Assembly: GCA_002413355.1 (NCBI GenBank)
Contig: DHWV01000042.1
Location: 1 to 34,327 of the forward strand
DNA length: 34,327 nt
From: Desulfobulbaceae bacterium UBA5173
GTDB taxonomy: Bacteria; Desulfobacterota; Desulfobulbia; Desulfobulbales; Desulfobulbaceae
Direction: 5' to 3'
The position numbers and the translations under genes were made by a program. This document shows, in pieces, positions 24,438-32,175 of the stretch. Each line of letters begins with the position of its first letter. The stretch's first letter is position 1. Under the pieces are notes generated by a model. It was not told the DNA's origin, did not search any database, and saw only the letters and a program-made list of their open reading frames with translations.

Positions 24438-24459
24438 GTGCCGCCTGTAGTAAAAAAAA

Positions 24460-24488
24460 TTGACCAGCAAGAGATAGTTCCTTATAAT
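24460..24488 (+). promoter_or_regulatory. Strong sigma-70-type promoter
   Basis: TTGACC (24460-24465) and TATAAT (24483-24488) are separated by exactly 17 bases. They lie 66 bases before the ATG of the three-domain secreted protein, which therefore has its own promoter apart from the cysK operon. Confidence 0.75.
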
Positions 24489-24489
24489 T

Positions 24490-24504
24490 AGAGCAAATTG
24501 CTCT
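24490..24504. promoter_or_regulatory. Palindromic operator-like site at the transcription start
   Basis: AGAGCAAATTGCTCT is a perfect 7+1+7 palindrome starting two bases after the -10 box, so it would cover the expected start site. This is where a dimeric repressor would block transcription. The regulator is not identified. Confidence 0.5.
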
Positions 24505-24553
24505 GCTGACCAGCAAAGAATACATTTCCGCAATGCCGGAATTGGAGACTGCT

Positions 24554-25819
24554 ATGAAAAGAAAATTATTTTCATTATTCCTACTGCTGATTGTTTTTTC
24601 TCCACTAATCAGCTTCAGTGACGACATGAAATGGTCTGGTGTTCTCTATATGAAAGGGACTGGCGCAACAAACTGTGGCAAGCCGCGCATCACGAATGAG
24701 GCTTGGGACCGATGCGAAGAATGGGCGAGAAAAAGTATCAAAGGAGATCAGAAACCAAATATCAAAGATATAGAATTGTACAATATTGCGGTTGAAAATG
24801 ACAAAGGCCCTTCGTGGAATCCAAAGCTGAACTGTAATTTCCGCGCTAGCGTGAAGTGCGGTTATAGGCTGGAAAAAATCAGCGCGGCAGAAAAGCTAAA
24901 ATTATCAAAAATAGGCAAACTGAAAAAAACGGATACCGAGAGCTGCGGCGAACCTGTTTCGACGGAAGAAATTGCTCAAAGCGACTGCGAGGCTGGCAAA
25001 AAGAATAAAAAACCTGTAGTTGCCGAGGCCAAAACGGAGTCAAAGCCATCTGCTGCGCCGCCGCAAATAAATCCTGTCGCTGCCGCTGTATTCAGTAAAA
25101 TGATGTCTGCTGCAATGGCTCAGAACACAGTCAAAGCGCAACGAGCTGAGGCAGCACCAGACAGCGATACTGCAATCGTTGCCGCCGTCTCTAAAAAAGG
25201 ACTGAAGTGGTCAGGACAGATCAGCATAAAAGGCGACGGCATCACCAACTGCGGTGCTTCCCGCATCAACAACGATGCTTGGGAAACATGTGATGCTTGG
25301 GCAGCGCAAAAAAAAGGCAAGAAAGGATTTGAAGTAAAACCTGAAGTCAAAGACCTGAATATTTCAGACATCAAAGTTGTGACCGGCAAACCAGCTGGCA
25401 ATGATCCAAATCCGAGTTGCTCTTTTGAGGCAAAAGTGAAATGCGGCTACAGCACAGCAGCAGCTTATGTCGTTGGTGGACGCTCCGCTGGTGCAACAAC
25501 AGAGACTGATAAAGGAAGAAGGAACACGCATAACTTGGACGATCTTTTCGGTGACGGGCTGCGCTGGTCTAGTCTGATTGGAATTGAGGGTGTCGGTATC
25601 AGCAACTGCGGCAAATCACGCATTCACAATGAAGCATGGGAAAAATGTGAAGCATGGGCCGAACAGCAGAAAAAAAAGCAGGATAACGCCCTCAAGCCGG
25701 TGATTAAAAATGTGGAACTATACAACATCGCCAGCGAAAACGAGAAAGGGCCGTCTTGGGAGCCTAAGCAAAGCTGCTCGTTTCATGCTACGCTGAAGTG
25801 CGGTTATCGGATGGAGTAG
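24554..25819 (+). CDS. Secreted protein with three copies of an unrecognised four-cysteine domain
   Basis: The ATG at 24554 (GGAG seven bases before) gives 421 residues with a signal peptide (MKRKLFSLFLLLIVFSPLISFS). Three copies of an ~83-residue domain follow, at about residues 25-107, 216-300 and 335-420. Each opens with a [KR]WS..... G.G..NCG..RI.N.AW..C..WA pattern and ends with C.F...[VL]KCGY. The four Cys of each copy (NCG, C before AW or EW, CxF, KCG) probably form two disulfides outside the cytoplasm. Copies one and three share an ELYNIA.EN.KGPSW segment that copy two lacks, so they are the closer pair. Between copies one and two lies a Lys/Ala-rich linker with two extra Cys. I recognise no known family, and no enzyme residues stand out; a binding role is possible. 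Confidence 0.8.
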   Translation: MKRKLFSLFLLLIVFSPLISFSDDMKWSGVLYMKGTGATNCGKPRITNEAWDRCEEWARKSIKGDQKPNIKDIELYNIAVENDKGPSWNPKLNCNFRASVKCGYRLEKISAAEKLKLSKIGKLKKTDTESCGEPVSTEEIAQSDCEAGKKNKKPVVAEAKTESKPSAAPPQINPVAAAVFSKMMSAAMAQNTVKAQRAEAAPDSDTAIVAAVSKKGLKWSGQISIKGDGITNCGASRINNDAWETCDAWAAQKKGKKGFEVKPEVKDLNISDIKVVTGKPAGNDPNPSCSFEAKVKCGYSTAAAYVVGGRSAGATTETDKGRRNTHNLDDLFGDGLRWSSLIGIEGVGISNCGKSRIHNEAWEKCEAWAEQQKKKQDNALKPVIKNVELYNIASENEKGPSWEPKQSCSFHATLKCGYRME

Positions 25820-26143
25820 AAAAAAGCTGACAATTTCTTTGGAGCTTCTTCTCTTGAAGGCAGAGTCAGGTTTCTGTCGCCAATATCACTTGCCACAGTA
25901 CGCACATTTTATCCTTTCGTCCCCCGAACTTTCTCAGAGAAGAAAGAAATACGCATTGGCTGGCGGGCCTGCGGCAACGGCACTCGCGCGTCAAAGGCCA
26001 ATTTGTGGGGCGGTGCGAGAAAACAACCACGCGACTTGATTTTGGTTTACTATCTGCTGAAAAACGAGGACAAACCGGGGTTCAATCTAATCCTGCTGTT
26101 GAGACTTATAGGATGGGGGAAGCTATCAATACCATATAAAAAA
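25820..26143. other. Intergenic region, no gene seen
   Basis: These 324 bases lie between the end of the three-domain protein and the rpsI terminator. Short open frames exist (for example 25839-26039), but they lack ribosome sites and protein-like composition. I see no RNA gene or clear repeat. Confidence 0.6.
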
Positions 26144-26172
26144 GGTGGTAGCGAATATTATTCGCTACCACC
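26144..26172 (-). terminator. Bidirectional intrinsic terminator after rpsI
   Basis: GGTGGTAGCGAATA at 26144-26157 pairs with its exact complement at 26159-26172. A-rich sequence on one side gives a U-run on the minus strand, and CTTTTT follows on the plus strand. It ends the rplM-rpsI transcript and may also stop plus-strand reading. Confidence 0.85.
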
Positions 26173-26210
26173 TTTTTGGTCAGGAAAAAACAACTTCCTG
26201 ATGATGCAGA

Positions 26211-26603
26211 TTAACGCTTGGAGAACTGGAAGCGGGCGCGGGCACCGCGCTGGCCGTACTTCTTCCGCTCTTTCACTCTAGAGTCGCGGGTCAGCAGACC
26301 GGCCTTCTTCAGCGCGTCGCGCAGTTCAGGATTCAAGGTCTGAAGGGCTTTAGAGATGCCATGCACCAGCGCATCAACCTGAGCTGCCTTGCCGCCACCC
26401 TGCACGGTAGCCTTGACATCAAACTGCTCCGCCGTCTCGGTGACAGCAAAGGGCTGAGCCACTTTCGGCTCGAAGAAGATGTTTCCGAAATATTCCATCG
26501 GGGACATCTTATTGACCGCCACGCTGCCTGTGCCGCGTGTGATCCACACTCTGGCTATCGCGCTCTTCCGCTTGCCGGTGGCGTATGTCTGCTCGTTTGC
26601 CAT
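26211..26603 (-). CDS. rpsI: 30S ribosomal protein S9
   Basis: A 130-residue protein with all S9 marks: TYATGKRKSAIARVWIT at the N-terminus, the central GGGKAAQVDALVHGISKAL, and the C-terminal RDSRVKERKKYGQRGARARFQFSKR, whose final Lys-Arg reaches the P-site tRNA. It follows rplM by nine bases, the standard L13-S9 pair. Start ATG at 26603. Confidence 0.98.
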   Translation of the reverse strand: MANEQTYATGKRKSAIARVWITRGTGSVAVNKMSPMEYFGNIFFEPKVAQPFAVTETAEQFDVKATVQGGGKAAQVDALVHGISKALQTLNPELRDALKKAGLLTRDSRVKERKKYGQRGARARFQFSKR

Positions 26604-26612
26604 GATGCTCTC

Positions 26613-27044
26613 TTATTGGATGTCGAGGAGTTCAGGCTGCTGGGCCTGATGAGGATGCTCAGCTCCGGCATAAACTTTCAATTTCGTCAGCTGGGCTGCG
26701 CCAATCTTGTTATGCGGCAGCATTCCCTTGACCGCCATCATGATCAATTCGGTCGGCGACTTTTCCCGCACTTCTTTGGCAGTTCGGCTTTTGATGCCTC
26801 CCGGCCAACCGCTGTGCCGCCAATAAATTTTGTCACTCCATTTTTTGCCGGTCAAATGCACCCGCTCGGCGTTAACGACAATAATAAAATCACCGTTATC
26901 CTGAAAATTGCAGAAAGTCGGCTTGTTTTTGCCGCGCAGCCGGTCAGCAATCTCCGTGGCGAGGCGGCCAAGCACCTTGCCGTCCGCGTCAACGACAAAC
27001 CATTTGCGGTTTATCTCGTCCACCGGCGTATAATACGTTTTCAT
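26613..27044 (-). CDS. rplM: 50S ribosomal protein L13
   Basis: A 143-residue protein, the first gene of the conserved rplM-rpsI pair. It shows the L13 marks KWFVVDADGKVLGRLATEIADRLRGKNKP, DNGDFIIVVNAE, TGKKWSDKIYWRHSGWPGGIK and the C-terminal VKGMLPHNKIGAAQLTKLKVYAGAEHPHQAQQPE. The ATG at 27044 has GAGG eight bases before it. The gene follows tRNA-Gly with a terminator-like hairpin between them. Confidence 0.98.
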   Translation of the reverse strand: MKTYYTPVDEINRKWFVVDADGKVLGRLATEIADRLRGKNKPTFCNFQDNGDFIIVVNAERVHLTGKKWSDKIYWRHSGWPGGIKSRTAKEVREKSPTELIMMAVKGMLPHNKIGAAQLTKLKVYAGAEHPHQAQQPELLDIQ

Positions 27045-27065
27045 TGCACGCGCCTCAATGTGAAT

Positions 27066-27095
27066 AAAAAAAGGCTCGAACCGCGTCCGAACCTT
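27066..27095 (-). terminator. Terminator or attenuator between tRNA-Gly and rplM
   Basis: On the minus strand GGTTCG and CGAGCC (27088-27093 and 27073-27078) form a short stem followed by seven U (27072-27066). It ends the tRNA transcript only about 22 bases before the rplM start, leaving little room for a separate promoter, so it may act as a leaky terminator or attenuator. Confidence 0.5.
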
Positions 27096-27110
27096 GCGTT
27101 GTTCTCAGAT

Positions 27111-27185
<75 letters not shown>

Positions 27186-27202
27186 TCTTGCGAAACGCTG
27201 GC

Positions 27203-27232
27203 ATTATAGCGAAACCTCAGGCCTGATGTCAA
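27203..27232 (-). promoter_or_regulatory. Promoter of tRNA-Gly (and probably rplM-rpsI)
   Basis: On the minus strand TTGACA (27232-27227) and TATAAT (27208-27203) are separated by 18 bases, both perfect consensus boxes. They end 17 bases before the tRNA 5' end, as expected for a stable-RNA promoter. Confidence 0.85.
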
Positions 27233-27379
27233 CAGAAAAAAAGACAGAAGGCTCTTTTCTTCTCAGCAGCAGAAAAAAATGCTGGCCGGACACGCAGTTC
27301 TTGCCAAGCGCAGGCAGCCGGAATATTATTGCTCGGCAGCGGGGGAGTGAACGGATTCGCACGGACAAAGGAGAAGCGG

Positions 27380-27988
27380 ATGAATGCGATGCTGCGCAGT
27401 TGCGCCGCCGGGCTGATGCTGCTGGCTGTTGACGGCTGCACCGGAAAAAACGGCGTGACGGACAAAGAAAAGCTGCCGGATTTTAAATTGACCTGCGCGG
27501 CGGTGTTGCCTGCTGCCCTTGGGCGCAAGCCGACAGCAGAAGAAAAAAAGCTGTTGGCCGAAGGCGTTGCGGTCATGAACCAGCAGCTACGCGACTATAC
27601 TGACGGCAGGACAGATTTTCGCACAGCCAATGAAGACTTGCAAGGTGACTCAAGAACATCTTTGGTCGCAGCCAAAGCGGCGGCGGAGAAAGTCGGTTGC
27701 AACGCCATATTGGAAACCACTCTGCACCAATATAAAGAGCGACTTGGCGGCGAATACACGGCCAAGGAGCCTGCGGCAGTTGGTTTTTCTTATCGCCTGT
27801 TGGCCCTGCCGGATGGAACTGTCCTTTGCCGAGGCAGCTTTGACGAAGCGCAGGAGCCGTTGCTGAACAACTTACTAAAATTCCGCCAGAGCGCGGCAAA
27901 CGGCTTCAAATGGGTAACGGCGGAGCAGCTGCTTCAGCAGGGAATGCGCGAGCGGCTGGATGCCTGCCGGTATCTCAAGCAGCAGTGA
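27380..27988 (+). CDS. Lipoprotein of unknown function
   Basis: The ATG at 27380 (AAAGGAG six bases before) gives 202 residues. The N-terminus MNAMLRSCAAGLMLLAVDGCTG looks like a lipoprotein signal with a slightly unusual lipobox (VDGC). The mature part (AAVLPAALGRKPTAEEKKLLAEGVAVMNQQL...) has a segment VGCNAILETTLHQYKERLGGEY, then strands VGFSYRLLALPDGTVLCRGSFDE. This resembles envelope lipoproteins of the FlgO/PelC type, which bind or export surface material, but the likeness is too weak to name it. The stop overlaps the GTG start of the next gene. Confidence 0.75.
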   Translation: MNAMLRSCAAGLMLLAVDGCTGKNGVTDKEKLPDFKLTCAAVLPAALGRKPTAEEKKLLAEGVAVMNQQLRDYTDGRTDFRTANEDLQGDSRTSLVAAKAAAEKVGCNAILETTLHQYKERLGGEYTAKEPAAVGFSYRLLALPDGTVLCRGSFDEAQEPLLNNLLKFRQSAANGFKWVTAEQLLQQGMRERLDACRYLKQQ

Positions 27989-28761
27989 AATCCGTTCTCA
28001 GCGCGGATGAAAACCGCCGCACCGCGCAGGCCATGCTTGATTATCAGATGTTGGCTGAAGGCGACCGAGTGTTGATCGCAGTATCCGGTGGCATTGACTC
28101 GCTGGTACTGGCATGGCTGCTTCATGATTGGCGGCGTAAGGCTCCGATCGCCTACGAGGTGCAGGCCGTGCATATTGACATGCGGCCAGCGGCAGACGAA
28201 GAGCCAAGTAGCCGGGCGCAAGAGACAGCGGCGCAGCTTGCCGCACTGGGCATCGCCTGCCGGATTCTCCCTACCGAGCAGCCGATGACGCTGGCCGCCG
28301 ACGGCGACGCGCGGGGCATTTGCCACCGCTGCGCCCGCAATCGGCGGCGGCAGCTTTTCGAGCTGGCCCGGCAGGAAGGCTGGAGCAAGCTGGCTTTCGG
28401 CCATCACCGCGACGATCTGGTGGAAACTTTTTTCATCAACCTGACTTCAGGCGGTAATATCAGCACCATGCGGCCAAAGCAGGAGCTGTTTGTCGGCAGA
28501 CTGTCTCTGATTCGGCCTTTGGCGTATTTGACCAAAGAGGACATTTGCGGCATCGGCGCACGGCTCGGCCTGAAGGCGGTGCAGTCCAACTGCCCGCTGG
28601 CCGAGCAGACCCGGCGCACAGAAATCAGAGATCTGCTGCGGCATATCTATGGGCAGCTTCCCGGTAGTCGCGAGCAGATATTCGCCGCGTTGGGCAATGT
28701 CCGCAGCGAGTATCTGCTCATCCAGCAGCAGAGTAGTGCGCATCATGCGGACGAGCCTTGA
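27985..28761 (+). CDS. TtcA-like PP-loop ATPase (tRNA thiolation type)
   Basis: A 258-residue protein from a GTG at 27985 overlapping the previous stop (GTGA); a later ATG at 28034 is an alternative. AVSGGIDSL (34-39) is the PP-loop that adenylates the target base. The Cys pair CHRC (113, 116) and a later Cys in SNCPLAEQT (about 203) match the three-Cys pattern that binds an iron-sulfur cluster in TtcA, which puts sulfur on cytidine 32 of tRNA. FGHHRDDLVETFFINL is the typical metal and nucleotide region. The TilS-specific C-terminal domains are absent. A related role in sulfur transfer to another tRNA is possible. Confidence 0.85.
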   Translation: MKSVLSADENRRTAQAMLDYQMLAEGDRVLIAVSGGIDSLVLAWLLHDWRRKAPIAYEVQAVHIDMRPAADEEPSSRAQETAAQLAALGIACRILPTEQPMTLAADGDARGICHRCARNRRRQLFELARQEGWSKLAFGHHRDDLVETFFINLTSGGNISTMRPKQELFVGRLSLIRPLAYLTKEDICGIGARLGLKAVQSNCPLAEQTRRTEIRDLLRHIYGQLPGSREQIFAALGNVRSEYLLIQQQSSAHHADEP

Positions 28762-29641
28762 CTGCTTGGTCTGCTTCATGAAACAAGCCCGTTCGGTGGG
28801 CAAGCTCGCAGGTGCGGATGCGGCGGCGCAGCGACTGCTCTGCGACGAGGCCGGACGTTTTATTCCGACTGTTGACAGTGAGCTGTCGCCGCCGGAAAAC
28901 GCCATCGCCCTGTATAGTGCTTTTGGCCGCGTTCTCAGCAGCGACGACCCCTTTGCGCAGGTTAAACGGGAGAGCAACGAGCTGGCCCTGTCACTGCGCG
29001 GCGAAATTCGGGCGAAAATCGAGGCCGCAGACGATCCGCTGCGGGCGGCAGTGCAGGCGGCAATCGGTGGCAACATCATTGATTACGCGGCCCAGCACAC
29101 GTTTGACGCGGCGCAGACCATGCAGGATTGCTTTGCGCGGGACTTCGTGGTGGACGATTATTCGGCTTTGCGCGAGATGATCGGTGCAGGAAGCAAGGTG
29201 CTGTATCTCTGTGACAACTGCGGCGAGATCGTCTTTGACTGCCTGCTGATCGAGCAGCTCCAGCGGCTTGACTGTCACGTGACGGCGGCGGTGCGCGGCG
29301 GCCCGATCATCAATGACGCGACACTGGAGGATGCCCGTCTCTGCGGCCTGACTGAACGCTGTCCGGTGGTCAGTAGCGGCATCGCCTGTCCGGGCACGCC
29401 GCTGGCCTTGTGCAGCGAGGAATTTCAGGCGCAGTTTCATGCGGCGGAGCTGATTATCAGCAAAGGCATGGGCAATTTTGAAACGCTGTCCGAGATCGCC
29501 GCGCCGATATTTTTTCTTTTTACGGTGAAATGCGGGCAAGTAGCCCGGCATCTTTCGGAGCGGCTGGGCCTTGCGCTGGACAGGCTGACCGGCAGCGGTG
29601 AGATGGTGCTGCTGCGTCAGCAAACAGTAAATACAGTATAA
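28745..29641 (+). CDS. DUF89 (damage-control phosphatase-like) protein
   Basis: A 298-residue protein whose ATG at 28745 lies inside the end of the TtcA-like gene (17-base overlap). The N-terminal MRTSLDCLVCFMKQA carries the CxxC of the prokaryotic DUF89 group. The metal site is visible as LCDNCGEIVFDCLLIEQL (DN.GEIVFD) and later the ISKGMGNFETL block. The family removes phosphate from damaged or over-reactive sugar phosphates and related metabolites, using a divalent metal. Its coupling to a thiolation enzyme is seen here; the target is unknown. Confidence 0.88.
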   Translation: MRTSLDCLVCFMKQARSVGKLAGADAAAQRLLCDEAGRFIPTVDSELSPPENAIALYSAFGRVLSSDDPFAQVKRESNELALSLRGEIRAKIEAADDPLRAAVQAAIGGNIIDYAAQHTFDAAQTMQDCFARDFVVDDYSALREMIGAGSKVLYLCDNCGEIVFDCLLIEQLQRLDCHVTAAVRGGPIINDATLEDARLCGLTERCPVVSSGIACPGTPLALCSEEFQAQFHAAELIISKGMGNFETLSEIAAPIFFLFTVKCGQVARHLSERLGLALDRLTGSGEMVLLRQQTVNTV

Positions 29642-29729
29642 CGAGAAGGCGTAGCCTGTTTTTCAGACTGCGTGAGTGTTAACAAATCAGCAGGACGGCA
29701 TCAGGAATCCGTCTGGTGAGCTATCCATT

Positions 29730-30386
29730 ATGAACAAGCAGAGCATCGAGAAAGTATATAATCAGTATTCGGCTGTGTACGATAAAATATTCGGCCTTGT
29801 CTTTGAAAACGGACGAAATGAGGCCATGAAGATGATTTCTCTTAATGGAGACGAAAAAGTGCTGGAAGTCGGCGTTGGCACGGGAATCAGCTTGGTTAAA
29901 TATCCTCGCACCGTGAATATCGTCGGCATTGACCTGTCTACGGAAATGCTGGAAAAGGCGAAAGAGCGCGTCAACAGATATGCACTGACCAATGTCCAGC
30001 TGAAGATAGAAAATGCTGAGGAAATGTCCTTCGCACCGAATCAGTTTGACAAAGTGATCATCATGTATGTGCTTTCTGTCACGCCAAACCCAGAAGTGCT
30101 GCTGGATAAAGCCATCAGCGTTTGCAAAGAAGGCGGTGAGGTGATTATCATCAATCATTTCAGCCAAAGAAGAGCTTTGCGGAAATTTGCCGATTACGAT
30201 TTTCTGCAAAGAGTGGAGCGGAAGCTCGGCTTCCGGGTTTATTTTCCGATGGACAAGTACATTCAGCACATCAACCGGATGGGATATCAGAAAATTGATG
30301 TCAAAGCTGTCAACTATGGCCTGTCGAGAATCATCAGAGTTAAGAAGGAAAAATCGCCGTTCTGGCATCATGCTCATGCGGCCTGA
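29730..30386 (+). CDS. Class I SAM-dependent methyltransferase, PmtA-like
   Basis: A 218-residue enzyme from the ATG at 29730 (GGTGAG nine bases before). The SAM site is clear: KVLEVGVGTGISL (motif I), VGIDLSTEMLEKAKER (motif II) and FDKVIIMYVLSVTPNPEVLL (motif IV). The N-terminal VYNQYSAVYDKIFGLVFENGR and the later INHFSQRRALRKFADYDFLQRVERKLGFR resemble bacterial phosphatidylethanolamine N-methyltransferases (PmtA), so lipid headgroup methylation is the likeliest role, but small-molecule methylation cannot be excluded. It is richer in A+T than its left neighbours and 88 bases from DUF89, so possibly a separate unit. Confidence 0.8.
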   Translation: MNKQSIEKVYNQYSAVYDKIFGLVFENGRNEAMKMISLNGDEKVLEVGVGTGISLVKYPRTVNIVGIDLSTEMLEKAKERVNRYALTNVQLKIENAEEMSFAPNQFDKVIIMYVLSVTPNPEVLLDKAISVCKEGGEVIIINHFSQRRALRKFADYDFLQRVERKLGFRVYFPMDKYIQHINRMGYQKIDVKAVNYGLSRIIRVKKEKSPFWHHAHAA

Positions 30387-30400
30387 TAGTGCCGCAATGT

Positions 30401-30433
30401 AATCTCCTGCACAAAAACAATGTGCAGGAGATT
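30401..30433. terminator. Long hairpin between convergent genes
   Basis: AATCTCCTGCACA (30401-30413) and its exact complement (30421-30433) form a 13-bp stem with a 7-base loop. It stands 14 bases after the methyltransferase stop and 14 bases before the MFS stop on the other strand. No long U-run follows, so it may be a weak bidirectional terminator or an mRNA end stabiliser. Confidence 0.6.
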
Positions 30434-30447
30434 TGATCGATTCAACT

Positions 30448-31749
30448 TCACACCTGTGCCTTTTCCTCTCCCCACGCTGGTCTTTTCACCAGTTGCGCCA
30501 GCATCGCCCCAACAATCAACAACCCTGCTGAAATATAGAAGGCGTAATCCAAGCTGCCCGTTTTGTCCTGAATCACGCCGCCGAGCTTGGCCATGAATGA
30601 GCCAAGGCCCCAGCCAATGAAGACGAGGCCGTAGTTCACACCGAGGTTTTTTGCCCCGTAGAAATCCCCGGTGAAGAGCGGCATCAGGGACAGCCCGCCG
30701 CCATACTGCCAGTAAGCGTTGCCCACGACAATAAAGAGAAGCAGGATGCTCTGCGTTTTCATGGCATAGGGCACCAGCAGCAGGCAGAGTGCTGAGACCA
30801 TACAGTTCATGGTGTAGGTGTTGGCACGACCTATTTTGTCGGAATAGAAGCCTGTGCCGACCCGGCCCAAGGCATTGATCAGCCCGCCGTAGGCAACCAG
30901 CAGCCAAGCGTATTCGCCCGCACCTGCAATTTTCAATAAGTTTGCGGCATTGGCGATGATGAGCATTCCTGACTGGGTGGTGAGGATGAACATGAAGGCG
31001 AGAGCGTAGAACTGCCACGTCCGCAGCATTTCCCGCGCCCGCCAGTCGTGGCGTGTGGCCGCGCCTGCGACTTTGGTCGAACGGGCGCATTTCGGGGCAG
31101 GCGGCACGTAGGAGCCGTCTGGATAGACCTCGTTCGGCGTTTTAAGAAGCTGTCCGGCAATGACCACCACCGTGGCGAAGAAGATGCCGAGATAGATGAA
31201 GCTCTTGGAAATGCCATAGCTGTCGATCAGATGTTTGGACAGCGGGCTGATGTACAACGCCGCGCCGCCATAGCCGCCCACCACCAGCCCGGCGATCAGG
31301 CCCCGGCGGTGGGGGCCGAACCATTTCAAGGCTGCCGGGGTGGGTGCGGCGTAACCGATGCCCATGCCCATGCCGCCGAGGATGCCAAAACCGATGATCA
31401 GTCCGGCATAACTCTGCATAAGGCCCGCAACGATGCAGCCTGCGGCAAGAAACAGCCCGCCGAGGGTGGCTCCGAATTTCGGGCTGATCTTGTCCTGAAT
31501 CCGTCCGCCGGGGATCATCAGCAGAGCGAACATAATCATGCAGATGGTCAGCGGTGTGGCTGCTTGGGCATTGGTCAGATAGGTCCATCCCTCATTCAGG
31601 CCAGTCATTGGCTGCCCCGCAGTGCCGCCGGTCAGCGACTTGGACCACATGCTCCAAGCGTAGAGTATGCCGAGACACAAATTCACCGCCATGCCGGCAA
31701 AGGTTGTCACCCAAGCCTGCGTCGGCTCTTTTTCGCAATGAGCTGCCAT
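30448..31749 (-). CDS. OFA-family MFS transporter (oxalate/formate antiporter type)
   Basis: The ATG at 31749 (GGAG six bases before) gives 433 residues with about 12 membrane helices. The N-terminus WVTTFAGMAVNLCLGILYAWSMWSKSL is the OFA signature. Family loops are present: GGRIQDKISPKFGATLGGLFLAAG (helix 2-3), GMGMGIGYAAPTPAALKWFGPHRRGLIAGLVVGGYG, and GLINALGRVGTGFYSDKIGR. The family exchanges small monocarboxylates or dicarboxylates such as oxalate and formate. No oxalyl-CoA decarboxylase or formyl-CoA transferase is present here, so the substrate is not fixed; the family includes carriers for lactate and pyruvate-like compounds. Confidence 0.88.
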   Translation of the reverse strand: MAAHCEKEPTQAWVTTFAGMAVNLCLGILYAWSMWSKSLTGGTAGQPMTGLNEGWTYLTNAQAATPLTICMIMFALLMIPGGRIQDKISPKFGATLGGLFLAAGCIVAGLMQSYAGLIIGFGILGGMGMGIGYAAPTPAALKWFGPHRRGLIAGLVVGGYGGAALYISPLSKHLIDSYGISKSFIYLGIFFATVVVIAGQLLKTPNEVYPDGSYVPPAPKCARSTKVAGAATRHDWRAREMLRTWQFYALAFMFILTTQSGMLIIANAANLLKIAGAGEYAWLLVAYGGLINALGRVGTGFYSDKIGRANTYTMNCMVSALCLLLVPYAMKTQSILLLFIVVGNAYWQYGGGLSLMPLFTGDFYGAKNLGVNYGLVFIGWGLGSFMAKLGGVIQDKTGSLDYAFYISAGLLIVGAMLAQLVKRPAWGEEKAQV

Positions 31750-31843
31750 TCTTTCTCCCCTCTTTTTGGTTAAGATGCGTTCCGCCTGTGCGGTGTGGTC
31801 TATTTCGTACTGTAGCACAAAACAGAAAGGAGAGGGAGGTAAA

Positions 31844-31956
31844 TACCGCGAATAGTTCGCGTAAAATTGCAGCGGCCAATCCAAGCAATGAGGACATACT
31901 TAGCCGCCTTTCCGATGCTGGATTGGCCGCAAAATATCGCGAATGGTTGCGCGGCA
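31844..31956. repeat. Imperfect ~40-bp inverted repeat between divergent genes
   Basis: GCGGCCAATCC (31872-31882) returns as GGATTGGCCGC (31920-31930), and the likeness continues outward with gaps to 31844 and 31956, where each arm itself holds a small CGCGAA.TTCGCG-like palindrome. Total length about 113 bp. It sits in the promoter region of the MFS gene and upstream of the asnS/Uma2 start. It may be a REP-like or MITE-like repeat or a regulatory palindrome. A short open frame (to 32063) crosses it but has no good start. Confidence 0.5.
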
Positions 31957-32022
31957 TGGTCGCATATGGTAGAAGAACTAAGCGGGACGGCTATCATTTG
32001 ATTGTGCAGCAGAGAGGCAGGA

Positions 32023-32151
32023 ATGAACTGGCAAGAAGTGTGTGCGGATCCTCATTTGCATGATTTGCCATACAAAATTGAACTTAATGAGCAAGGACAG
32101 ATTCTAATGAGTCCGGTGCGGCTGTATCATTCGGCTTTTCAAGGAGAAATT
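32023..32151 (+). pseudogene. Uma2-family (DUF820) 5' fragment fused in frame to asnS
   Basis: The ATG at 32023 (AGGCAGGA before it) opens MNWQEVCADPHLHDLPYKIE and goes on through LNEQGQILMSPV to FQGEI. This is the standard start of Uma2-type restriction-endonuclease-fold proteins, which are usually about 180-200 residues. Homology ends after about 43 residues at 32151, and the frame runs without a stop into AsnS at 32176. The nuclease core is missing, so no active Uma2 protein can come from it. Its ribosome site and start could still drive an AsnS with a 51-residue extension. Confidence 0.7.
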
Positions 32152-32175
32152 ATATTGAACTGTGATGCTTTTTCT

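Noticed and set aside
25839..26039. Small gene in the gap after the three-domain protein
   Set aside because: TTG start without ribosome site, and no protein-like pattern.
30448..31749. Assignment of the MFS carrier as an oxalate-formate antiporter
   Set aside because: The family is clear, but no oxalate genes are near and the family has other substrates, so the substrate was left open.
31800..32063. Small gene upstream of the Uma2 fragment (KYREWLRGMVAYG frame)
   Set aside because: No usable start codon with a ribosome site, and it crosses an inverted repeat; it may be the remnant of another gene but cannot be supported.
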